From: CAXMRP01 sp965216515
Lineage (GTDB): Bacteria; Pseudomonadota; Alphaproteobacteria; Rhizobiales; Afifellaceae
Direction of reading: 5' to 3'
NCBI GenBank assembly: GCA_965216515.1
Contig: OZ244173.1
Location: 62,001-126,000 of the forward strand
Length of the DNA: 64,000 bases
The translations under genes were made by a program, and so were the position numbers. Every line of letters begins with the position of its first letter. Positions within the stretch are counted from its first letter, which is position 1. A model generated the notes under the pieces. That model saw only the letters and a list, made by a program, of their open reading frames with translations, was not told the DNA's origin and made no database searches. Shown one piece after another: positions 24,684 through 33,400 of this stretch.

Positions 24684-24716
24684 CAACGGCGGGTTGTCGG
24701 TGATGACCCGCCGTTG
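24684..24716. repeat. Perfect 11-bp inverted repeat between degP and response regulator
   Basis: CAACGGCGGGT (24684-24694) and ACCCGCCGTTG (24706-24716) are exact inverted copies with an 11-base spacer. It lies 126 bases after degP and 50 bases before the regulator start, and no T run follows. It may be a terminator for degP or an operator for the downstream regulator. The spacing between half sites, about two helical turns centre to centre, would suit a dimeric DNA-binding protein. Confidence 0.5.
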
Positions 24717-24765
24717 TCATAGCTGCTAGGGTTTGCTTATTGCGGACAGGGGGCGGGGGGACGCG

Positions 24766-25443
24766 ATGCGAATACTGATTATCGAGGACGACCGCGAGGC
24801 GGCAAGCTTTCTGAAGAAGGCCCTCGCCGAGGCCGGCCACGTCGCCGATCTCGCCGGCGACGGCGACAGCGGCTATGCCATGGCGTCGGGCGCCGACTAC
24901 GATGTCCTCGTCGTCGATCGCATGCTGCCCAAGCGCGACGGGCTGTCGGTGATCGCCAGCCTGCGCGCGGAAGGCAATGCCACCCCGGTCCTCATTCTCT
25001 CCGCCCTCGGCCAGGTCGACGACCGCGTCAAGGGCCTGCGCTCCGGCGGCGACGACTATCTGCCCAAGCCCTACGCCTTTTCCGAGCTTCTCGCCCGCAT
25101 CGAGGTGCTGGCCCGCCGCAGCCAGCCCCAGGAAGGCGAAACCCACTACCGGGTCGGCGATCTGGAAATGGACAGGCTGGCCCGCACCGTCTCCCGCGCC
25201 GGCGATCCCGTCACCCTGCAGCCGCGTGAGTTTCGGCTACTGGAATATTTGATGAAGCATGCCGGCATGGTGGTCACCCGGACCATGCTTCTGGAAAATG
25301 TCTGGGACTATCATTTCGACCCGCAGACAAATGTCATCGATGTCCATATTTCACGCCTGCGCGGCAAGATCGACAAGGGATACGACCAGCCGCTCCTCCA
25401 TACCGTTCGCGGTGCCGGCTATGTGATGCGCGCCGATGGCTAG
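24766..25443 (+). CDS. OmpR-family response regulator
   Basis: The ATG at 24766 gives 225 residues. The receiver has ED(8,9), Asp51 in VVDRMLPKRDG, Ser in LILSALGQ and Lys in LPKPYAFSE. The effector domain has YRVGDLEMDRLARTVSRAG, LQPREFRLLEYLMKH and the winged-helix segment TNVIDVHISRLRGKI. It is of the CusR/QseB-like group. The kinase begins immediately after its stop (TAG then GTG at 25444). A palindrome lies just upstream. Confidence 0.93.
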   Translation: MRILIIEDDREAASFLKKALAEAGHVADLAGDGDSGYAMASGADYDVLVVDRMLPKRDGLSVIASLRAEGNATPVLILSALGQVDDRVKGLRSGGDDYLPKPYAFSELLARIEVLARRSQPQEGETHYRVGDLEMDRLARTVSRAGDPVTLQPREFRLLEYLMKHAGMVVTRTMLLENVWDYHFDPQTNVIDVHISRLRGKIDKGYDQPLLHTVRGAGYVMRADG

Positions 25444-26928
25444 GTGCGCACCGGAATCCGCCATGTTGCGGCCGGCAGTCCGGTGACCGGGGGCAGGGCG
25501 GGCGCGCCGAAACGCCTGCGCCTTTTCCGGACCACGGCCTTCAAGCTGTCGGTGATCTATCTTGTGGTCTTCACCGTCTTTGCCGCGTTTTTGATCGGCT
25601 ACATCGCCCGCAACACCGGTCAGCTCCTGAACTACCAGATGCGTGAAGCCGTCGATGCCGAGCTCAAGGGCCTGGCCGAACAATACCGGGTCGGCGGCGT
25701 GCGCCGATTGTCGCGTGTCATCGACCGGCTTTCGCGGCGGCCCGGCGCCGGTCTCTATCTGGTCGCCAACAGGGATGGCATGATGATCGCCGGAAATGTC
25801 GAGGCGATCCCGGGCGGCGTGCTGGAGCGGCCGGATTCGCGCCTGCGCCCGGTTCCCTATCAGCGCTTCGATGACCGTGAGGACGATGACCGGCACATGG
25901 CGATGGTCCGCGTTTTCGAATTGCCGGGCGGTTACCGGCTCCTCGTCGGCCGCGATATCGGCGAGCGCGAACGTTTCGCCGAAATCATCCGCCGGGCCCT
26001 GTTCCTGACGGTGGCACTGATGGTGGTTCTGGGGCTGGCCTCGTGGCTGTTCGTTTCCCGGCGGGTGCTGAAACGCATCGATTCCGTTGCCGAAACCAGC
26101 CAGCAGATCATCGCCGGCGATCTTTCCGGCCGTCTGGAGGTGACCGGCACCGGCGACGAATTTGACCGTCTGGCCGACAGCCTCAACGACATGCTCGATC
26201 GTATCGAGCGACTGATGAACGGCCTGAAACAGGTCTCCGACAACATCGCCCACGACCTCAAGACACCGCTCACCCGCATGCGCAACCGGGTCGAATCGGT
26301 GCTGGCCGGCGATCCGGGCCGCGAGCAGTATCGCGCTACCTTGCAGGACACCATCGACGATGCCGACCAATTGATCCGCACCTTCGATGCGCTCTTGTCG
26401 ATCGCCCGGGTGGAGGCCGGTTCCTCCGATGCGCCGTTTGCCGACATCGATGCCGCGGAGATCGCCGCCGACATCGCCGAACTGTATGAGCCGGCGGCTG
26501 ACGAGGCCGGTGTGACACTCAACCTCTCGGTGTCCGGACCTGCCATCCTTTCCGCCAATCGCGAGCTTTTGAGTCAGGCGCTGGCCAATCTCGTCGACAA
26601 TGCCATCAAGCACGCCGCGCCGGCCGAAGGCGAAGCCTCCGCCGACCGGCAGACGATCGAACTGTCGGTTTTCGCCGGCGCTGACGAAATCCGGCTCATT
26701 GTCGCCGATCGCGGCGCCGGCATTGCCGTTGCCGATCGTGCCCGGGTCACCGAACGATTTGTGCGCCTTGAGGAAAGCCGCACGAAACCGGGTGTCGGCC
26801 TTGGCCTGTCTCTGGTATTTGCTGTGGCGAAGCTGCACGGAGGCCACTTGCTCATGGAAGACAACCAGCCGGGATTGCGTGCGATCCTCGTCCTTCCACG
26901 TCGCCGGCCGGAGGCCGATGACGGCTGA
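25444..26928 (+). CDS. Sensor histidine kinase
   Basis: A GTG directly after the regulator stop opens a 494-residue kinase. Membrane segments lie at about 33-53 and 184-204, enclosing a periplasmic sensor region of about 130 residues. A HAMP linker (RRVLKRIDSVAETSQQIIAG) leads to the H-box NIAHDLKTPLTRMRN (His270), then N-box LANLVDNAIKHA, G1 DRGAGI and G2 GVGLGLSLVFAVA. The ligand is unknown. Its end overlaps the start of glnE by 11 bases, so kinase and glnE are probably on one transcript. Confidence 0.93.
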   Translation: MRTGIRHVAAGSPVTGGRAGAPKRLRLFRTTAFKLSVIYLVVFTVFAAFLIGYIARNTGQLLNYQMREAVDAELKGLAEQYRVGGVRRLSRVIDRLSRRPGAGLYLVANRDGMMIAGNVEAIPGGVLERPDSRLRPVPYQRFDDREDDDRHMAMVRVFELPGGYRLLVGRDIGERERFAEIIRRALFLTVALMVVLGLASWLFVSRRVLKRIDSVAETSQQIIAGDLSGRLEVTGTGDEFDRLADSLNDMLDRIERLMNGLKQVSDNIAHDLKTPLTRMRNRVESVLAGDPGREQYRATLQDTIDDADQLIRTFDALLSIARVEAGSSDAPFADIDAAEIAADIAELYEPAADEAGVTLNLSVSGPAILSANRELLSQALANLVDNAIKHAAPAEGEASADRQTIELSVFAGADEIRLIVADRGAGIAVADRARVTERFVRLEESRTKPGVGLGLSLVFAVAKLHGGHLLMEDNQPGLRAILVLPRRRPEADDG

Positions 26929-29896
26929 TCCCCTCTGCCAAAGGTTGATGCCGCTGCCGGCCTCACCCCATGCGGAGGCGGCGCGCGCCGCCCTGGCCGA
27001 CGCCGCCCGGCGCCAGTCGGCCGAGGACGCGCTTGGCGAACTGCAGTCCGACACCGCCCTTGAGGCCTTTCTCGCCAATGCGCTGGGCGACAGCCCGTTC
27101 CTGCGCGAATGCGCGGCGAAATCGATCGCCGACCTTCGCGCCATCGTAACAGCGCCGCCGGAAACCACCGTCGCCGCCGTGATTGCCGCCCTTGACGCGA
27201 CCCAATGGCAAAACCGCGACGAGGCCATGCAGGCGCTGCGGATCGCCAAGCGCAAGGTGGCGCTTACCCTTGGGCTGGCCGATCTCGCTGGCGCCCTCGA
27301 TCTGGAAGCGGTGACCGGCGCGCTCACCGGGTTTGCCGATGCCGCGCTATCGGCGGCCCTGGGATACGCGCTCGCCGACGCGACACGGCGCGGCCAGTGG
27401 CAGGGCGCGCCGCCGGATTTGTCGGGTCTGGCGCTTCTGGCGATGGGAAAGTACGGCGCACGCGAGCTCAACTATTCCAGCGACATCGACATCATCGCAT
27501 TTTACGAGACCCGGCCGGGCCTGCTGGCCGAAGGCGTCGAACCGTCGGTGTTCTGGGTCCGCACGGTGCGGTTTCTGATGACCCTTCTCCAGGATCGCAC
27601 CGCCGACGGCTACGTCTTTCGGGTCGATTTGCGGTTGCGCCCCGATCCCGGCGCCACGGCTGTGGCGATCTCCGTGCCCGCCGCCCTGGTCTATTACGAA
27701 AGCATGGGCCAGAACTGGGAACGGGCGGCCCTCATCAAGGCGCGGCCGGCCGCCGGCGATCGGGAATGTGGCGGCCGCTTTCTGAACGAGATCCGGCCCT
27801 TCATATGGCGCCGGCATCTCGATTTCGCTGCCATCCACGACATTCATTCCATCAAGCGCCAGATTCACACCCACAAGGGACACGGACAGGTCCGCGTACC
27901 CGGACACGACATCAAGCGCGGGCGCGGCGGCATCCGCGAGATCGAACTGTTCGTCCAGACCCAACAGCTGATCGCCGGGGGGCGCGATCCCGGACTGCGC
28001 GGCCGGCGCACCCGGGTCGTGCTCGGCGAACTCGCCGATCGCAACTGGATCGATGCCGGCGAGCGCGACGAACTCGACGCCGCCTATGTCCGGTTCCGCA
28101 ATGTCGAGCATCGAATTCAGATGCTCCACGACGAGCAAACCCACATCCTGCCCGCCGACGACGAGGAACGTGCCCGCGTCGCCCGCCTGTCGGGATTTTC
28201 CGATCTGGCCGGGTTTGACGCCGAACTGGAGGCGACATTGTCGGCGGTTGCCGCCCGCTATTCCACGCTTTTTGGCGACACCGAGCCGCTCTCCACGGAG
28301 ACCGGCAACCTCGTCTTCACCGGCGTTGACGACGATCCCGGCACACTCGATGCGATCGCCGCCATGGGCTTCGGCGATCCGCAGGCGGTTACCCGCGCTG
28401 TTCGGGCGTGGCACTTCGGCCGTTACGCGGCCACCCGCTCCACCCGCGCCCGCGAGACGCTGACCGAACTCACGCCGGCACTATTACAGGCGCTGGCCGG
28501 GGCCGGCGATCCCGATGCCGCCTTTCGCGCTTTCGATACCCTGCTTCACGGCCTGCCGGCAGGTGTCCAGTTCATTTCGCTGATCCACACCAATCGCCAG
28601 CTTCTCGACATGCTGGTTTATGTGTTGGGTGCCGCGCCGCGGCTGGCGGAGGATTTCGCCCGCCGGCCGCATATCGTCGACGCATTGATCGATCCGGCGA
28701 TCCTGAGCGAGGCCGTCGATCGAGATCAGACGGCCGAACGCCTCGACACCTTTCTGGCCGAGGCCGCCGGCTATGAAGACCTGCTCGACCGCGCCCGGCG
28801 TTTTGCCGCCGAACAGCGTTTTCTGATCGCCATCCGTCTGGTCACCGGCGCCATGGCCCCGGCGACGGCCGGAGCGGCGTTCTCCGATCTGGCCGAGTTG
28901 ATCGTCCGGGCGCTCCTTGCCGCCGTTGAGGAGGAATTTGCCGGCCGTCATGGCCGCGTGCCCGGCGGTCGCCTCGCCGTTGTCGCTTTCGGACGGTTGG
29001 GCAGCCGCGAAATGACCGCATCCTCCGATCTCGACCTGATCGTGATCTATGACCACGAAGCCGGCGTCAAACAGAGCGACGGCAGCAAACCGCTGGCGCC
29101 GGTGCAGTACTTCGCCCGCCTGACCCAGCGCTTCATCGCCGCCCTGTCGTCTCCGACGTCCGAAGGGGTTGCCTACGAAACCGACCTGCGCCTTCGACCC
29201 TCCGGCCGGTCCGGTCCGGTCGCCACCCACATCGCCGCCTTCGATCGCTATCAGCACAACGACGCCTGGACGTGGGAACATATGGCGCTCGTGCGCGCCC
29301 GTCCGATCGCCGGCGACCGCGACCTGTGCGCCGCCGTCTCCACCATCATCGCCGATGTTCTTGCCATCGACCGCGACCGGCCGGCCATTGGTGCCGAAAT
29401 CCGTGACATGCGCAAGAAGGTGGCGGCGGAGAAGAAGCCCCGCTCGGGCTGGGATCTGAAGCGCGCCGACGGCGGGCTGATGGATCTGGAATTCCTGGCC
29501 CAGCACCTGGTCCTGGTCGGCCTTGCCCACAGGCCCGGCGAACCGTTGCCGGATCTGATCGCGCGGGCGGCCGAGACCGGTGCACTCGACCCCGATACCG
29601 GCGAGACACTCCACCGGTCCGCCATCCTCCAGTCCGCGCTTTTCCAGATATTGCGGGCCGCGACGGGCGGTGGTTCCGATCCCGCCGACACCTCATCGGC
29701 CTTTCGCGCCTTTCTGTGCCGGGCCGCCAGCCGCGTCCTTGATGAAGACACCGCTTCGCCAGATGACCAAAGTTTAATGCTGCCGTCAGGCGCGGGTAAG
29801 TCCGACCCACCTATATCGTCGGAAGGGTTGGACGACAGGCTGGCCGAACTTCAGGCCCGGACGCGCACCATATTCGATGCCGTGCTGCCGGAGTGA
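26918..29896 (+). CDS. glnE: Glutamine synthetase adenylyltransferase/deadenylase GlnE
   Basis: GlnE adds and removes AMP on glutamine synthetase in response to PII and glutamine. The ATG at 26918 inside the kinase gene gives 992 residues, the usual length. Two nucleotidyltransferase domains are visible: ELNYSSDIDIIAFYE (about residue 183, deadenylase half) and EMTASSDLDLIVIYD (about residue 700, adenylylase half), each followed by its helical partner (RRHLDFAAIHDIHSIKRQI; GWDLKRADGGLMDLEFLAQ). Linkage of glnE to an upstream two-component system and degP is seen in many rhizobia. Confidence 0.97.
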   Translation: MTADPLCQRLMPLPASPHAEAARAALADAARRQSAEDALGELQSDTALEAFLANALGDSPFLRECAAKSIADLRAIVTAPPETTVAAVIAALDATQWQNRDEAMQALRIAKRKVALTLGLADLAGALDLEAVTGALTGFADAALSAALGYALADATRRGQWQGAPPDLSGLALLAMGKYGARELNYSSDIDIIAFYETRPGLLAEGVEPSVFWVRTVRFLMTLLQDRTADGYVFRVDLRLRPDPGATAVAISVPAALVYYESMGQNWERAALIKARPAAGDRECGGRFLNEIRPFIWRRHLDFAAIHDIHSIKRQIHTHKGHGQVRVPGHDIKRGRGGIREIELFVQTQQLIAGGRDPGLRGRRTRVVLGELADRNWIDAGERDELDAAYVRFRNVEHRIQMLHDEQTHILPADDEERARVARLSGFSDLAGFDAELEATLSAVAARYSTLFGDTEPLSTETGNLVFTGVDDDPGTLDAIAAMGFGDPQAVTRAVRAWHFGRYAATRSTRARETLTELTPALLQALAGAGDPDAAFRAFDTLLHGLPAGVQFISLIHTNRQLLDMLVYVLGAAPRLAEDFARRPHIVDALIDPAILSEAVDRDQTAERLDTFLAEAAGYEDLLDRARRFAAEQRFLIAIRLVTGAMAPATAGAAFSDLAELIVRALLAAVEEEFAGRHGRVPGGRLAVVAFGRLGSREMTASSDLDLIVIYDHEAGVKQSDGSKPLAPVQYFARLTQRFIAALSSPTSEGVAYETDLRLRPSGRSGPVATHIAAFDRYQHNDAWTWEHMALVRARPIAGDRDLCAAVSTIIADVLAIDRDRPAIGAEIRDMRKKVAAEKKPRSGWDLKRADGGLMDLEFLAQHLVLVGLAHRPGEPLPDLIARAAETGALDPDTGETLHRSAILQSALFQILRAATGGGSDPADTSSAFRAFLCRAASRVLDEDTASPDDQSLMLPSGAGKSDPPISSEGLDDRLAELQARTRTIFDAVLPE

Positions 29897-29956
29897 GCCG
29901 AATACCGCCGTTCTTCCCCAAACCGGGCGCCGCAATGCGCGAAGATGGAGAACGAC

Positions 29957-30784
29957 ATGACAAGGAAAACCACGATTTTGCTGGCAGCAACCGTACTGGC
30001 CGCCGGCACCATGACCGGGCTGGCACTTGCTCACGACAGGGGGGAGCGCGGCGGGCCGGGCATGCGCGGCGGCGTGATGGCGGGCGAGCGCATGCTGGAA
30101 CGCTTCGACGCCGATGGTGATGCGGAGATTACCCTTGAGGAGTTTCTCGCCGGTCACGAAGCGCGGTTCACCGGCGCTGACACCGATGGCGACGGCTATC
30201 TGAGCGAGGAGGAAATCCACGCCCGCGCCGCCGATCCGGTCGGCCGCGGCGTCGATCGGATCATGGGCCGGCTGGACACCGACGGCGACGGCAAGGTGTC
30301 GCGCCAGGAAGCGCAGGCCCGCGCGTCCGAAGCGGCCGGTAACCGGTTCGATGCCGCTGACGCCGATGGCGATGGTTTCATCACCGGCGAGGAAGCGCGC
30401 GACTTTGCCCAGGAACGCGGCGACCGGCGCATGAAGCGCTTTTCCCGCCGCTGGGGTGGCGGCGACGGCCATGAACGCGGCGAAGGCCGCCGCTACGGCC
30501 GTCGCGGCGACCGCGACCATATGCGCGGTCATCGCATGCAGCGCGGATCGGGCGAGTGGAAGGAAGGCCATGCGGAACGGTTTCGCGAACGCATGGCTGG
30601 CCGCATGACGGCTCGCATGATGGGCGAGCTGGACATCGATGGCGACGACCGCATTTCCAAAGAGGAGGCGGAAGCCCGCGGCGCCACCCGTTTTGCGCAG
30701 CTCGACAAAAATGATGACGGCAAGCTGGTCGCCGATGAATTGCGCGCGGCAAAGCGTGGCCGGTTCCAGTTCGACGACAACTGA
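29957..30784 (+). CDS. Secreted calcium-binding protein with six EF-hands
   Basis: The ATG at 29957 has GGAG six bases upstream. The 275-residue product has a signal peptide (MTRKTTILLAATVLAAGTMTGLALA). Six EF-hand loops can be counted: FDADGDAEITLEEF, DTDGDGYLSEEEI, DTDGDGKVSRQEA, DADGDGFITGEEA, DIDGDDRISKEEA and DKNDDGKLVADEL. Between loops 4 and 5 lies a stretch of about 60 residues rich in Arg, Gly and His (about 160-220). It would act as a periplasmic or extracellular calcium buffer or sensor; the partner is unknown. A bidirectional terminator follows. Confidence 0.85.
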   Translation: MTRKTTILLAATVLAAGTMTGLALAHDRGERGGPGMRGGVMAGERMLERFDADGDAEITLEEFLAGHEARFTGADTDGDGYLSEEEIHARAADPVGRGVDRIMGRLDTDGDGKVSRQEAQARASEAAGNRFDAADADGDGFITGEEARDFAQERGDRRMKRFSRRWGGGDGHERGEGRRYGRRGDRDHMRGHRMQRGSGEWKEGHAERFRERMAGRMTARMMGELDIDGDDRISKEEAEARGATRFAQLDKNDDGKLVADELRAAKRGRFQFDDN

Positions 30785-30850
30785 TCGTACCGGCAGGCAA
30801 GGATCCCGAGGCCGTATCCGGGATCGGGATCAGTTAATGTATAAAACGAG

Positions 30851-30875
30851 AAAACCCGGAGAACATCCGGGTTTT
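30851..30875. terminator. Bidirectional intrinsic terminator
   Basis: AAAACCCGGA (30851-30860), loop GAACA, TCCGGGTTTT (30866-30875): a perfect 10-bp stem with A/T ends, so a T run follows the stem on either strand. It lies between the convergent EF-hand gene and the PAS kinase gene, whose stop codon is two bases away. Confidence 0.9.
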
Positions 30876-30876
30876 C

Positions 30877-33261
30877 TTATGTTTGTTCCTGTATGTCCGG
30901 GACATCGGTTTGGGTCGGGGGGCCGTCCTTCGGAAATGTCAGGCCGATCACCGTCCCGCTGCCATAGGTGGATACGATGGTCATCCTGCCGCCATGCAGT
31001 TCCACGAGCGCGCGGCTGATGGCAAGCCCCAGTCCCGATCCCTTGTGGTCGCGTGTGTGCTGGCTTTGCACCTGTTCAAACGGGCGCCCGAGTTTCTCCA
31101 GCGCCTCTTGCGGAATTCCGATGCCTGTGTCGGCCACATCGACCTGGACCTGGCTGTCGCGAACCAGGGCGGAGACGCGGATTGCCGAGCCCGGTGTGGA
31201 AAACTTGATGGCGTTGGCGACCAGATTGTCGAGGATCTGGCGGATGGCCGCCTGGTCGGCAATCAGGTCGAGATCGTCCGGAACTTCCGTTTCGATCAGG
31301 ATATCGGCCTCATCCACCTTTTCGGCAAAGGAATCCATTGTCCGTTCCACAAGCGGCGCCAGGGCGAACTGCTCCGGCGCCAGCCGCATCCGGCCGGCGT
31401 CGAGCCGGGCCATCTCCAGGATGTCGGAGATGATGTCGAACAGATAGGTGCCGCTGTCGCGGATATCGCGGCAATATTCGTTGTATCGCGAGTTGGCGAG
31501 CTCACCGAGCGTGCCCGACAGCATCAGGTCGGAAAAGCCGATGATGGCGTTGAGCGGCGTGCGCAGTTCGTGGCTGACATTGGCCAGGAACTCCGATTTC
31601 ACCCGGTTGGCGTCCTCCGCCTTTTCCTTCTGCAGGGCATATTTCTCGGCAAGTTCCACCAGCTGCTGCGCCTGGGTTTCCAGCTGCTGGCGCGAGCGGC
31701 GCAGATCATCGACGGTGGCTGTCAGCGCCCGTTCGTTTTCCATCAGCCGGTTTTCATGCTGTTTCAGGGCGCTGATGTCGGTGCCGACGGATACGAACCC
31801 GCCATCCTTGGTCCGCCGTTCGCTGATCTGCAACCAGCGCCCGTCGGCGATTCGCGCCTCCACGGCGCGCGCGCCGATCCCGCCCTCTTCCGGAAGCCTG
31901 TTGACGATGGCCGGCCGCCGGCTGGCATCGGCGATCCGCTCATATGGCGTACCCTGGCGCACCAGATTGTCGGTAAGCCCGTACAGCTCCTGATATTTGC
32001 TGTTGCACAGCACGAGGCGGTTTTCCGCGTCCCACAGCACAAACGCCTCCGAAATCGCCTCCACCGCATCGCGCAGCCGCAGGTCGGCGGTCCGCGAGGC
32101 TTCCGCCAGCCGTTTTTGCTCGGTGATGTCGACGGCGATGCCGACCAGATGCAGATTGCCGTCGGCGTTGCGCACGACTTCGCCGCGCGCCCGCACCCAT
32201 ACCCACCGGCCATCGGCATGGCGCATGCGGAACTCGCGGTCCACCTGGCCTTCGCGGGAATGGAGCAGTGTATCGGCGAGCCCGACAAGATCCGTGTCGC
32301 CCTCGTGGATCAGCCCGGCGACATCGCCGACCGACAGCAGCGCGTTGTCGGGCCGGTGGCCGAGAAGTTCGTACATGGACGGCGACCAGAACATGGCGCC
32401 GCGGGCGAGATCCCAGTCCCACAGCCCCGATCCGCCGTGGCGCAGCGCCATATGGAAGCGCTCCTGGGTCTTGGAGTAGATGAAATCCGCCTCCGCCGCC
32501 CGCGCCACCTGGGCGTGATAGGCGAAACCCAGGATCACCAGCACCAGGGCCGTGGCGACAAACACCGTCGCTTCGCGGGACACCGTCGTCCGCCAGCCGG
32601 AAAAGGCGGCCCGCGCCGGCTGAACCACAGCGACCGAGCCAAAGGCGCCGGCACCGTGATGGATGGTGGCGAAGTGGCTTTCTCCGTCGGCAAGGTCGAG
32701 GCGCAGCACGCCGGCCGGTGCGCCGAGTGTCGTCATCGGCTGGCGGGCGCCGAATATGTCATCCAGATACCGGCCCAGCATCGCCTTGTTTTCCGGCAGG
32801 GCGGCGGCGATCCGCCCGTCGCGGCCGGTCAGCACCACCCGGCGGCCGCCACGCAGCGCACCCGGCGGCAGGGCGTTCGCCAGGATCCCGTGGACGGCGG
32901 CCGTGGCGCCGGTGGAAGGCAGCGCAACATCCATGTCCCGGATGTCGGTGACCACGGCTTTTGCGATGAGGGTGATCTTGGCGCGGGTATCGGCCTCGAT
33001 CGCTGTCCGCTGCTCGATCAGCGCGGCGGTGCGGGTATATCCCAGCGCCAGCACGAACAGCACGATCAGCACGGGAATGAGAAAGCGAACCACCGGTTCG
33101 GTGGTCACCAGGCGCGCATAGGCCGGGTGTGCGAAAATGCGCGCATGGCCCAAAAGGGCCGTTCGGTCAAACCGCCATCGTCCGGACGCCGCTGGCATAA
33201 ACCATGAACGTCGCAGGTTCCGCCGCCAGGCGGACACAGTCGCTTCCGGCGTCCGTGTCAT
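30877..33261 (-). CDS. Membrane PAS-domain sensor histidine kinase
   Basis: The ATG at 33261 has GGGAG six bases upstream; an earlier GTG at 33372 lacks such a site. The 794-residue protein has a membrane helix (about 56-74, FLIPVLIVLFVLALG), a periplasmic region of about 170 residues, and a second helix (about 250-270). Two or three PAS domains follow (FHMALRHGGSGLWDWDL...; LRDAVEAISEAFVLWDAENRL...), then a coiled coil, the H-box SHELRTPLNAIIGFSDLM, N-box QILDNLVANAIKF and G-box GSGLGLAISRALV. There is no receiver domain and no adjacent regulator gene, so it is an orphan kinase. The domain order resembles that of cell-cycle kinases of the PleC/DivJ group; that link is inference. Confidence 0.9.
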   Translation of the reverse strand: MTRTPEATVSAWRRNLRRSWFMPAASGRWRFDRTALLGHARIFAHPAYARLVTTEPVVRFLIPVLIVLFVLALGYTRTAALIEQRTAIEADTRAKITLIAKAVVTDIRDMDVALPSTGATAAVHGILANALPPGALRGGRRVVLTGRDGRIAAALPENKAMLGRYLDDIFGARQPMTTLGAPAGVLRLDLADGESHFATIHHGAGAFGSVAVVQPARAAFSGWRTTVSREATVFVATALVLVILGFAYHAQVARAAEADFIYSKTQERFHMALRHGGSGLWDWDLARGAMFWSPSMYELLGHRPDNALLSVGDVAGLIHEGDTDLVGLADTLLHSREGQVDREFRMRHADGRWVWVRARGEVVRNADGNLHLVGIAVDITEQKRLAEASRTADLRLRDAVEAISEAFVLWDAENRLVLCNSKYQELYGLTDNLVRQGTPYERIADASRRPAIVNRLPEEGGIGARAVEARIADGRWLQISERRTKDGGFVSVGTDISALKQHENRLMENERALTATVDDLRRSRQQLETQAQQLVELAEKYALQKEKAEDANRVKSEFLANVSHELRTPLNAIIGFSDLMLSGTLGELANSRYNEYCRDIRDSGTYLFDIISDILEMARLDAGRMRLAPEQFALAPLVERTMDSFAEKVDEADILIETEVPDDLDLIADQAAIRQILDNLVANAIKFSTPGSAIRVSALVRDSQVQVDVADTGIGIPQEALEKLGRPFEQVQSQHTRDHKGSGLGLAISRALVELHGGRMTIVSTYGSGTVIGLTFPKDGPPTQTDVPDIQEQT

Positions 33262-33400
33262 GCAGTCTCCCAGGGTGACGAATGGAACGCCGTCTACCGA
33301 ATCAGTTTCATTTGAATCGCCTCGAATCAGCTTGTCCAGACTTATCCTCAGGTCGGTCGAAAATTTGGTCACACTGTGCCTTTTTTGCGCATTTCCGCCG

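Noticed and set aside
23080..27471. Long open frames on the - strand opposite degP, the two-component genes and glnE
   Set aside because: They overlap several well-supported + strand genes and have no domain signal.
30883..33207. A 774-codon open frame opposite the PAS kinase gene
   Set aside because: Antisense shadow; no motifs and composition typical of GC-driven open frames.
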